Assembly (NCBI GenBank): GCA_902796035.1
Contig: CADBNR010000063.1
Coordinates: 49,086-113,085 of the forward strand
Source of the DNA: an uncultured Bacteroidales bacterium
GTDB taxonomy: Bacteria; Bacteroidota; Bacteroidia; Bacteroidales; Muribaculaceae
Direction of reading: 5' to 3'
Length of the DNA: 64,000 nucleotides
Position numbers and translations under genes: made by a program. Under the pieces are notes generated by a model. The model made no database searches, was not told the DNA's origin, and saw nothing but the letters and a program-made list of their open reading frames with translations. Shown here piece by piece: positions 36,501 to 44,691 of the stretch. The stretch's first letter is position 1; each line of letters opens with the position of its first letter.

Positions 36501-37418
36501 ATGATAAAGAAGACATTAGTATTCTCAAATAAGGTTTATCTTTCTTTAAAATTAAAACAGCTGGTAATAAGGAGGGAGAATGAGCTTACAGGTGAGGAAG
36601 AAGTCATAACTCGTCCGATTGAAGATATCGGAATTATGATGATAGAGAGTGGTCAGGTCACTCTCACGTCATCTCTTGTCTCGGAACTGATTCATAATAA
36701 TATAGGAGTCATTTTCTGCGACTCTAAACACATGCCGGCAAATATGATTCTTCCTCTTGAAGCCCATACACTTCAATCAGAGAAATCAATCGCTCAGATT
36801 CAGGCATCCCTTCCATTGAAGAAGCAATTATGGCAGCAGACTGTATCAGCCAAAATTCTGAATCAAGGAGCAGTTTTACGCCAGGTAACCGGATTGAATG
36901 TAGGGAATATGATTAAATGGGGATCAAGTGTAAGAAGTGGGGATCCGGAAAATATTGAAGGAAGGGCTGCCGCATACTATTGGCGGAATATGTTCATGGA
37001 ATCAGGAAGATTCAGGAGAGATAAGGATGGAGAAGATGACATCAACATTTTTCTAAATTATGGATATGCCATATTACGAGCAATCATTGCACGTAGTATC
37101 GTGGGGAGTGGACTGACACCCTTAATTGGAATCCATCATTCCAATAAATATAATGCCAACTGCCTCGCTGATGATATTATGGAACCATATAGACCGTATG
37201 TCGATTTGCTCGTCGCGGATATGGTGTTGAAACAAAATCTGAATAATGGCTTGGACAAAGAAGCGAAGAAAACGTTACTGACCATTCCTAATTTGGATGT
37301 GAGTTTCGGGAAAATCCGACGTCCTCTGCTCGTGGCGGCATCCATAACAACATCATCACTTGCAAAATGTTTCTCAAAAGAAAGCAGGAAAGTGGTTTAT
37401 CCGAGAATCCCGATTTAA
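36501..37418 (+). CDS. cas1: CRISPR integrase Cas1, type II
   Basis: Cas1 joins new spacers into the array together with Cas2. The 305-residue protein begins KKTLVFSNKVYLSLKLKQLVIRREN, with EDIGIMMIESGQVTLTS following, as in type II Cas1. The metal-binding residues are in the glutamate of NIEGRAAAYYW, GIHHSNKYNANCLADDIMEPYRPYVD, and nearby acids. It starts two bases after the cas9 stop codon and 18 bases before cas2, so the three are one operon. Confidence 0.96.
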   Translation: MIKKTLVFSNKVYLSLKLKQLVIRRENELTGEEEVITRPIEDIGIMMIESGQVTLTSSLVSELIHNNIGVIFCDSKHMPANMILPLEAHTLQSEKSIAQIQASLPLKKQLWQQTVSAKILNQGAVLRQVTGLNVGNMIKWGSSVRSGDPENIEGRAAAYYWRNMFMESGRFRRDKDGEDDINIFLNYGYAILRAIIARSIVGSGLTPLIGIHHSNKYNANCLADDIMEPYRPYVDLLVADMVLKQNLNNGLDKEAKKTLLTIPNLDVSFGKIRRPLLVAASITTSSLAKCFSKESRKVVYPRIPI

Positions 37419-37436
37419 TAGTTAATTCATCCCGAT

Positions 37437-37787
37437 ATGGCGCATTACGTTTCCTACGACCGAATTAGTTCTTATCAACTCATGTGGATATTAATCATGT
37501 TTGACCTACCTACGGAAACAAAGATACAACGAAAGGATGCCTCGGATTTCCGTAAATATTTAATAACCGATGGCTTCACGATGTTTCAATATTCCATATA
37601 TGTCAGGAACTGCGCCTCCAAAGAAAATACTGATGTTCATGTAAACAGAATAAAAAAACAGATACCCAACGAGGGTAAAGTATGTATCATTACAATAACC
37701 GAACGCCAGTTCAGAGAAATTTTGCTATTTGAAGGTACGAAGAAAAGCACGCCAATTCCGGATGCCATCCAACTTGAGCTATTTTGA
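37437..37787 (+). CDS. cas2: CRISPR-associated protein Cas2
   Basis: Cas2 is the structural partner of Cas1 in spacer capture. The 116 residues show the ferredoxin-like core: MWILIMFDLPTETKIQRKDASDFRKYL with the conserved aspartate, GFTMFQYSIYVRNCASKEN, and KVCIITITERQFREI. It is the last gene of the cas operon and is followed after 75 bases by a terminator. Confidence 0.96.
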   Translation: MAHYVSYDRISSYQLMWILIMFDLPTETKIQRKDASDFRKYLITDGFTMFQYSIYVRNCASKENTDVHVNRIKKQIPNEGKVCIITITERQFREILLFEGTKKSTPIPDAIQLELF

Positions 37788-37862
37788 TATAGCAGGGTTT
37801 GGTTTCTAAAGGATAGAAGATATCGCTGATAATGTAGAGAGGACTATTCTTCTACAGAAAAT

Positions 37863-37892
37863 AAAAACGCTCCAATTTCAAGGAGCGTTTTT
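37863..37892. terminator. Bidirectional terminator between the cas operon and the CRISPR array
   Basis: AAAAACGCTCC (37863-37873) pairs perfectly with GGAGCGTTTTT (37882-37892) across an eight-base loop. The stem's own A and T ends supply a T-run in both directions, so it can stop cas transcripts (plus) and array transcripts (minus). Confidence 0.85.
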
Positions 37893-37906
37893 TAATCCTA
37901 CTAACC

Positions 37907-37934
37907 ATTGTATTGCAATGAATATCAATACAAT
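37907..37934. repeat. 9-base inverted repeat next to the array
   Basis: ATTGTATTG at 37907-37915 pairs with CAATACAAT at 37926-37934 over a 10-base loop. It sits between the shared terminator and the leader-distal repeat. Its role is unknown. Confidence 0.5.
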
Positions 37935-37945
37935 ACACACATTGT

Positions 37946-39685
37946 GATGTGATTCGTAGTGCAAAAATAATAAATCTAAAGCAAATCACAACTCGGTCAG
38001 ACAGGCGGCACACTTCGTTCCGGATGTGATTCGTAGTGCAAAAATAATAAATCTAAAGCAAATCACAACCCAGTCGTTAAGGCTCCAGAAGTCGCGGATG
38101 ATGTGATTCGTAGTGCAAAAATAATAAATCTAAAGCAAATCACAACCCGGTGCCATGCCTTCGGCGACTTTTGTGGATGTGATTCGTAGTGCAAAAATAA
38201 TAAATCTAAAGCAAATCACAACTAAGAGCACGGTCGATGCGTTCAAGTCCGTTGGATGTGATTCGTAGTGCAAAAATAATAAATCTAAAGCAAATCACAA
38301 CGGGGTCATACGCCTTGACTACATTCCTGCGGATGTGATTCGTAGTGCAAAAATAATAAATCTAAAGCAAATCACAACGGTCTTGCCACACTTCCCAGAG
38401 AGGACTATGATGTGATTCGTAGTGCAAAAATAATAAATCTAAAGCAAATCACAACCGGAAGCTCATATCCATATTTCTCCAAAATGATGTGATTCGTAGT
38501 GCAAAAATAATAAATCTAAAGCAAATCACAACGCCATCACACGCAGGCTCCCGGACTACGAGATGTGATTCGTAGTGCAAAAATAATAAATCTAAAGCAA
38601 ATCACAACCGCCAGCCATTCGCCAAACTCAACGTTTTCGATGTGATTCGTAGTGCAAAAATAATAAATCTAAAGCAAATCACAACGAAGTCGATTACGTG
38701 CAGAGTCTGCTGGCCGATGTGATTCGTAGTGCAAAAATAATAAATCTAAAGCAAATCACAACACTTTTTTTTGTACAAAAAATTATGGTAACGGATGTGA
38801 TTCGTAGTGCAAAAATAATAAATCTAAAGCAAATCACAACACACCAAGAAAGCCGAGGAGGCGAGGAGGGATGTGATTCGTAGTGCAAAAATAATAAATC
38901 TAAAGCAAATCACAACGAGTGGATATAGCATGAGAAATGACATGGAGATGTGATTCGTAGTGCAAAAATAATAAATCTAAAGCAAATCACAACATACTCG
39001 CGATTATCGTTATTTTCTTTGTCGATGTGATTCGTAGTGCAAAAATAATAAATCTAAAGCAAATCACAACATGCTGCTCGCATTGCCTATGTTTGCAGTT
39101 GATGTGATTCGTAGTGCAAAAATAATAAATCTAAAGCAAATCACAACAGCAATCAATTTAACGACACATTCGCATAAGATGTGATTCGTAGTGCAAAAAT
39201 AATAAATCTAAAGCAAATCACAACTGCCTTGATCGTGAATCGGGTCTTGCCCTTGATGTGATTCGTAGTGCAAAAATAATAAATCTAAAGCAAATCACAA
39301 CTCATTGCACACAATTACACACAATTGCACAGATGTGATTCGTAGTGCAAAAATAATAAATCTAAAGCAAATCACAACGGACGGGGTTCGGTGGCGCTGT
39401 GGCTACTGATGTGATTCGTAGTGCAAAAATAATAAATCTAAAGCAAATCACAACGCAGGCAGCCTTAAGCTCGGTGAGAGGGCCGATGTGATTCGTAGTG
39501 CAAAAATAATAAATCTAAAGCAAATCACAACAGCACCATCATGTCGGCGCAGACAAGGACGGATGTGATTCGTAGTGCAAAAATAATAAATCTAAAGCAA
39601 ATCACAACGTGCCGAGTGACACCACTTTAAAAATAAACGATGTGATTCGTAGTGCAAAAATAATAAATCTAAAGCAAATCACAAC
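37946..39685 (-). CRISPR. CRISPR array, 23 identical 47-base repeats and 22 spacers of 29-31 bases
   Basis: On the minus strand the repeat starts GTTGTGATTTGCTTTAGATT and ends GAATCACATC; it is also bounded by a 7-base inverted repeat (TGTGATT and AATCACA). All 23 copies are identical, including both ends. Most periods are 77 bases; spacers begin at 37993, and one is 31 and two are 29 bases long. Transcription must be on the minus strand because only that strand pairs with the tracrRNA. The leader end is therefore at 39685, next to the P1 nuclease promoter. No ordinary leader promoter is visible there. Each repeat holds a promoter-like pair: GTTG at repeat bases 1-4, 19 bases, TATTTTTG at 24-31. 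Confidence 0.97.
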
Positions 39686-39735
39686 TACAACACGATGACC
39701 CTGTCTCGTTACTCGTCACTACGACTTAGGACTTA

Positions 39736-39767
39736 TTTGGTGGATTGGCATGAATTTTGTAAATTTG
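39736..39767 (+). promoter_or_regulatory. Promoter of the P1 nuclease run
   Basis: TTTG at 39736-39739, a 20-base spacer and TAAATTTG at 39760-39767 match the consensus exactly. Initiation near 39771 gives a leader of about 57 bases. It lies only about 50 bases beyond the leader end of the CRISPR array and points away from it. Confidence 0.75.
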
Positions 39768-39827
39768 TAGCAACAAGAGTCGGATGGCCCCGGTATGGGG
39801 CGACAGGCTCTGTAAGACGTCTTATCA

Positions 39828-40655
39828 ATGAAATTTACAAGATTCGCAAAAATCACAAACATTGCGGGTGTGATGGCGCTGTGCGCGCTCCCGTCGTTCG
39901 GCTGGAGCCAGAAAGGACATGACACCGTGGCATTCATAGCCGAAACCCACCTGACACCGGCCACCAAGGCTGCGGTCGACTCGTTGCTTGATGGTAAATC
40001 GATAGTTTACTGGTCCAACTGGCTGGACAATGCGTCGCATACGCCCGAGTATGCCTACAGCAAGACCTGGCATTACAAGAACATCGACGCCGACCAGTCG
40101 TTCCGCAGCGCTCCTCTCCTGCCGAGCGGTGACATAGTGCGCGCCATCAACGAGCAGGTGGCCGTCTTGGCCGATACCAACATTGATGACAGCCGGCGCG
40201 CCCTGGCACTTAAGATTGTAACCCACCTCCTTGGTGACATCCATCAGCCCATGCATTTAGGCCACGCGTCAGACCGTGGCGGCAACTCCTGGACAGTGAA
40301 ATACTTCAAACAGCCTACAAACCTGCATTCGCTGTGGGATTCGCGCCTGGTGGAGTCCGGTCACAAGTGGAGCTATACCGAGTGGCAGCAGCAGATTGAC
40401 CGCGCCACGCCCGCAGAGGTCGAGGTGATACTCACCGATGCTTATCCCGAACATTGGGCCGAGGAAACTTACGAAATATGCAAGCAGGTGTATGCCGCAA
40501 CGCCGCAGGACACCAACGTAAGCTATGACTACATAGCTCAGTGGACTCCGACAGTAGAGCAGCAGTTCCTGCGTGGAGGCCTGCGTCTGGCCGACATACT
40601 CAACACCGTGTTCGACCCCGACTACAAAGGCCACTGGTCTCCGCTAAAGAAGTAA
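39828..40655 (+). CDS. Secreted S1/P1-type nuclease
   Basis: This zinc nuclease cuts single-stranded nucleic acids and removes 3' phosphates. The 275-residue precursor has a signal peptide (IAGVMALCALPSFG) followed directly by WSQKGH. In this family the mature N-terminal tryptophan and the nearby histidine bind zinc, so cleavage before W is expected. Further ligand motifs are DNASHTPEYAYSKTWHY, THLLGDIHQPMHLGH and DRGGN. It works in the periplasm or outside the cell, probably to scavenge nucleotides. It is the first gene of the plus-strand run that follows. Confidence 0.94.
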   Translation: MKFTRFAKITNIAGVMALCALPSFGWSQKGHDTVAFIAETHLTPATKAAVDSLLDGKSIVYWSNWLDNASHTPEYAYSKTWHYKNIDADQSFRSAPLLPSGDIVRAINEQVAVLADTNIDDSRRALALKIVTHLLGDIHQPMHLGHASDRGGNSWTVKYFKQPTNLHSLWDSRLVESGHKWSYTEWQQQIDRATPAEVEVILTDAYPEHWAEETYEICKQVYAATPQDTNVSYDYIAQWTPTVEQQFLRGGLRLADILNTVFDPDYKGHWSPLKK

Positions 40656-40672
40656 AGTCCCGGATACAGATA

Positions 40673-41167
40673 ATGGCAGATACTCATAAGGACTTTCCGA
40701 CGTTAAATCTTCCCCCGGTCAAGCTTAAGCTGCAGACCGGGGCCGACGGCGTGGAGCGCGTATGGGATCCGTTGCGCAAGAAGTATGTGGCGCTCACTCC
40801 CGAGGAATGGGTGCGTCAGCACTTCGTGAACTGGCTCATGACCGACCGCAAGTTCCCCGCCTCACTGCTCGGCAACGAGGTGGGTATTCACCTCAACGGC
40901 ATGTCACGACGCTGCGACACCATCGCATTCGGCCGTGACACAAAGCCATTAGTGATAGTGGAATACAAGGCGCCTGACGTGAAGATTACCCAGGACGTGT
41001 TCGACCAGATAGTGCGCTACAACATGGTGCTTCACGCCCAATACTTAGTGGTGAGCAACGGCCTGAACCATTACTGCTGTCGCATCGATTATGCCGGCAA
41101 CACATATCATTTCATACCGCGAATCCCGCAATACGCGGAAATCGCATTACCCTTCAGCGAACAATGA
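40673..41167 (+). CDS. Small PD-(D/E)xK-like protein with type I restriction HsdR N-terminal domain
   Basis: The chosen start at 40673 gives 164 residues and follows the P1 nuclease stop by 17 bases; an upstream ATG at 40541 lies inside that gene. The protein matches the stand-alone HSDR_N_2 group: FPASLLGNEVGIHLNGMSRRCDTIAFGRD and VIVEYKAPDVKITQDVFDQI contain the D...ExK nuclease core, and VVSNGLNHYCCRIDY ends it. These short proteins are common in Bacteroidetes and their role is not established. It overlaps the UvrD helicase gene by four bases, which suggests joint function in DNA processing. Confidence 0.85.
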   Translation: MADTHKDFPTLNLPPVKLKLQTGADGVERVWDPLRKKYVALTPEEWVRQHFVNWLMTDRKFPASLLGNEVGIHLNGMSRRCDTIAFGRDTKPLVIVEYKAPDVKITQDVFDQIVRYNMVLHAQYLVVSNGLNHYCCRIDYAGNTYHFIPRIPQYAEIALPFSEQ

Positions 41168-43515
41168 CCCAACCGACTCCGGATTACAGATATCTCGATA
41201 AACTGAACGACCAGCAGCGCACCGCCGTGGAATACCTCGACGGCCCGTCGCTGGTGATAGCAGGCGCCGGATCGGGCAAGACCCGCGTGCTGACCTACAA
41301 GGTTGTGCACCTGCTGAACTGCGGCTATCAGCCTCACCGCATCCTGGCGCTGACCTTCACCAACAAGGCGGCGAGGGAAATGAAGGACCGTATCTCCGCA
41401 CTGGTGGGCCCGCAGGCCGCCCACCGCATCCCGATGGGCACGTTCCACTCCATCTTCCTGCGACTGCTGCGAAATCATGCCGAGCTGTTGGGTTTCAAGC
41501 CCTCGTTCAGCATATACGACACCACCGACTCGCGTAACCTGGTTAAGATGATAATCAAGGACCTGGGGCTCTCGGACAAGGACTACAAGCCGGCCACCAT
41601 ATTCTCGTGCATATCCAACGCCAAGAACGCCATGCTCACTCCCGACGAGTACGCGCGTCAGTATGGCGGCCACGACATGAAGGCGCGCAGGCCCATGACG
41701 GCCAGGATATTCCAGATGTACGTGGATCGCTGCAGGATGGCCAACGCCATGGACTTCGACGACATCATCTTCTTCATGAACAAGTTGTTGTCGGAGCATC
41801 CCGATGTGCGTCAGCGATACTCCGAGCAGTTCCGCTACATACTCGTCGACGAGTATCAGGACACCAACTACGCCCAGCACTTAGTCATATCACAGCTCGC
41901 CGCTCCCGACAACAAGCTGTGTGTCGTCGGCGACGACGCACAGAGCATCTACTCGTTCCGTGGCGCCAACATCAACAACATCATCGACCTGGAGCGATTC
42001 TATCCCGGTCTGAAGACATTCAAACTGGAGCGCAACTACCGCTCTACGCAGAACATAGTGAACGCCTCCGGCTCGCTGATAGAGAAGAACACCCGTCAGT
42101 TGGCCAAGAACGTTTACAGCGAGAATGCCGAGGGGGCGCCCGTGGATATAGTACAGACATACAGCGACCTGGAGGAAGCGTCACTCGTAGCGGCGCGCAT
42201 AGCGCAGAGCGTGCTCACGGAGCACGACACCTACGAGGACTATGCCGTGCTGTACCGCACCAACGCGCAGAGCCGCGTATTGGAGGAGGCGTTGCGCAAA
42301 CGCTCCATGCCCTACCGCATATACGGCAGCACCGCCTTCTACCAGCGCAAGGAGGTAAAGGACGCCTTGGCTTATTTCCGTCTCATCGTCAATCCCGACG
42401 ATGACGAGTCGTTGCGGCGCATCATCAACTACCCCGCCCGAGGCATCGGCGAAACCACATTGAAGAAAGTGCGTGATACGGCACTTTCAGGCAAGGTAAG
42501 TATGTGGCAGGTATTGGCCAATCCCGACCTCTATCCCCTGCCGGTCAACAGCGGCACACGCGGAAAACTTGACAGGTTCGTGGAATTGATGCGTCAGTTC
42601 ATGACCGACAGCGCCACGCATAACGCATACGAGGTAGGTCAGTTGGTGTACAACCGCACCGGGATGCTGTCCATGCTGGCACACGAGAACACGCCCGAAA
42701 GCATCAGCCGCCAGGAAAACCTGACCGAGTTGCTGCGCAGCATGAAGGAGTTCGTGGAATTCCGCATTGAAAGCGGCGAGGGCGATGTATCTATGACCTC
42801 GTTCCTCAGCGAAGTGATGCTGGCCACCGACCAAGACCAGAAAGACGAGCAGGCCGGTCCGAAGGTTACCCTGATGACGGCACACGCCGCCAAGGGACTG
42901 GAATTCAAGCACGTCTATATCGTAGGCGTGGAGGAAGAACTGTTCCCCTCGGCAATGGCGCTTGAATCCATGTCAGAGGTGGAGGAGGAACGCCGCCTGT
43001 TGTATGTGGCCATGACCCGCGCCAAAGACACGTGTATGCTCAGCTACGCGAAGTCGCGCTTCCGCAACGGCCAGACCGTGATGACATCGCCCAGCCGGTT
43101 CCTGAGCGACATCGATCCGAAGTTCGTCAAGATGGAGACGTCGGGCATGGAGGATGACTTCACCAATCCGGTGATGAACTACCGCAGCAGTTTCGGCGGC
43201 TACGGTACTTCCTCGCGTACCCGAAGCTACGGATCGTCGCAATCTTCCGAATCGCTGAATTTCGGCGGTTTCGTCTCGGCTGCAAAGCTCAAGTCGCGCA
43301 AGAATACGGATGCCAAATCCCTCGACGAAATGCCCACTCACACAATGCAGGAGCTTAAGAAGGGCATGAAAATCGAACATAAGAAGTTCGGAATAGGTTC
43401 TATTAATGACTTCACAAGCGTTTCCGGACTCGAAGGCATTGTCGTGGAATTCGAGAATGTGGGTGTGAAACGACTGTTGTTGCAATTTGCCAAGTTCAAT
43501 ATAATCGATGATTGA
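41164..43515 (+). CDS. UvrD/PcrA/Rep-type superfamily 1 DNA helicase
   Basis: This ATP-driven 3'-5' helicase works in repair and replication restart. The 783 residues carry the SF1A motifs: Q motif LNDQQRTAV, Walker A AGAGSGKT (33-40), TFTNKAAREMKDR, LVDEYQDTN, GDDAQSIYSFRGA, ERNYRSTQNI, VTLMTAHAAKGLEFKHVYIVG, and EEERRLLYVAMTRAKD. The C-terminus ends with the PcrA-like domain (HKKFGIGSINDF). It is translationally coupled to the HsdR_N-like gene and overlaps nspC by eight bases. PcrA is the closer label, but UvrD cannot be excluded. Confidence 0.95.
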   Translation: MTQPTPDYRYLDKLNDQQRTAVEYLDGPSLVIAGAGSGKTRVLTYKVVHLLNCGYQPHRILALTFTNKAAREMKDRISALVGPQAAHRIPMGTFHSIFLRLLRNHAELLGFKPSFSIYDTTDSRNLVKMIIKDLGLSDKDYKPATIFSCISNAKNAMLTPDEYARQYGGHDMKARRPMTARIFQMYVDRCRMANAMDFDDIIFFMNKLLSEHPDVRQRYSEQFRYILVDEYQDTNYAQHLVISQLAAPDNKLCVVGDDAQSIYSFRGANINNIIDLERFYPGLKTFKLERNYRSTQNIVNASGSLIEKNTRQLAKNVYSENAEGAPVDIVQTYSDLEEASLVAARIAQSVLTEHDTYEDYAVLYRTNAQSRVLEEALRKRSMPYRIYGSTAFYQRKEVKDALAYFRLIVNPDDDESLRRIINYPARGIGETTLKKVRDTALSGKVSMWQVLANPDLYPLPVNSGTRGKLDRFVELMRQFMTDSATHNAYEVGQLVYNRTGMLSMLAHENTPESISRQENLTELLRSMKEFVEFRIESGEGDVSMTSFLSEVMLATDQDQKDEQAGPKVTLMTAHAAKGLEFKHVYIVGVEEELFPSAMALESMSEVEEERRLLYVAMTRAKDTCMLSYAKSRFRNGQTVMTSPSRFLSDIDPKFVKMETSGMEDDFTNPVMNYRSSFGGYGTSSRTRSYGSSQSSESLNFGGFVSAAKLKSRKNTDAKSLDEMPTHTMQELKKGMKIEHKKFGIGSINDFTSVSGLEGIVVEFENVGVKRLLLQFAKFNIIDD

Positions 43516-44644
43516 TACACCATATTACATAGTATATGAGGATCGGCTCCGGGCCAATCTGGAGAAACTGAAACGGGTGGCCGAAGCCGCGGACGTCAAG
43601 ATCATAATGGCGTTCAAGGCCAACGCACTGTGGAAGACATTCCCGGTGATAAAAGAATATTTCCACAGCTCCACGGCCAGCTCGCTGAACGAAATGAAAC
43701 TGTCGCTGGGCTACTTGGGCAATGACGTGCACGCCTATTGCCCGGTATACACCGAGCGGACATTCCCCGAGTTCCTGAAAGGGTGCAGCCACATCACGTT
43801 CAATTCGCTGGCCCAGTACGAGAAATTCCGTCCTCAGATTGAGGCGGCCGACCGAAAGGTCAGCGTCGGACTCCGTGTCAATCCGCACTGCAGCGTAATC
43901 GAGACAGACATATACAATCCGTGCGTGCCCGGCTCGCGCTTCGGCGAGAATCCCGACAAACTCGCGAACGGACTCCACGCGGGCATCGAAGGACTGCACT
44001 TCCACGCCCTGTGCGAGAGCGACAGCCACGATCTGGAGAAAGTGCTGGATGCGTTCATAGAGCAATACGGACACCTGCTGCCCGGGCTTAAATGGCTGAA
44101 CATGGGCGGCGGTCACCTCATAACGCGCAAGGACTATGACACCGAGCATCTGATTAAGCTGATGAAGCGTATGCACGAGCGGTACCCCAACCTGGAGATA
44201 ATACTTGAACCGGGGAGCGCATTTACATGGCAGACCGGTGACCTTGTTACCGAGGTTCTCGACGTGGTGGAGGACGCCGGCATCAAGACCGCCATAATCG
44301 ACGCCTCGTTTGCCTGCCACATGCCGGATTGCCTGGAGATGCCCTATCAGCCCCGCGTTGAGGAGGCCATCGGTACCGTGGCCGACGGTGCCGACTCGCC
44401 ACACAGATACCGCCTCGGCGGCAATTCGTGCCTTTCGGGCGACTATGTAGGCGACTGGTGCTTCGACCATCCGCTAAAGCCGGGCGACCGTCTGACACTC
44501 TGCGACATGAACCATTACACCACGGTAAAGACCAACATGTTCAACGGCATTCAGCATCCCTCCATCTGGTTCCAGCCACGCGAAGGTGAAGCCGTGCTGC
44601 TTCGCGAATTCACCTACGACGACTACCGCGACCGCATGGACTGA
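43508..44644 (+). CDS. nspC: Carboxynorspermidine decarboxylase
   Basis: NspC is a PLP enzyme of the alanine racemase fold. It decarboxylates carboxyspermidine or carboxynorspermidine in the alternative polyamine pathway used by gut Bacteroidetes. The 378 residues have the PLP lysine K37 in [55 protein letters not shown], and the active-site cysteine region [17 protein letters not shown]. It overlaps the helicase gene by eight bases. Its partner carboxyspermidine dehydrogenase is not in the window. Confidence 0.95.
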   Translation: MIDTPYYIVYEDRLRANLEKLKRVAEAADVKIIMAFKANALWKTFPVIKEYFHSSTASSLNEMKLSLGYLGNDVHAYCPVYTERTFPEFLKGCSHITFNSLAQYEKFRPQIEAADRKVSVGLRVNPHCSVIETDIYNPCVPGSRFGENPDKLANGLHAGIEGLHFHALCESDSHDLEKVLDAFIEQYGHLLPGLKWLNMGGGHLITRKDYDTEHLIKLMKRMHERYPNLEIILEPGSAFTWQTGDLVTEVLDVVEDAGIKTAIIDASFACHMPDCLEMPYQPRVEEAIGTVADGADSPHRYRLGGNSCLSGDYVGDWCFDHPLKPGDRLTLCDMNHYTTVKTNMFNGIQHPSIWFQPREGEAVLLREFTYDDYRDRMD

Positions 44645-44691
44645 CTCCCACTCCTCCCAATCTTCCCAACTCTCCCAAACCCCGATTTACA

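Noticed and set aside
38694-38888. Open frames across the CRISPR repeats, both strands
   Set aside because: They are only translations of the repeats and spacers.
39686-39735. An AT-rich leader with its own promoter for the CRISPR array
   Set aside because: No TAnnTTTG element on the minus strand was found between the array and the P1 nuclease start codon.
40541-40672. Longer N-terminus for the HsdR_N-like protein
   Set aside because: The upstream ATG lies inside the P1 nuclease gene and the extra residues look like an out-of-frame reading of it. The start at 40673 fits the family length.
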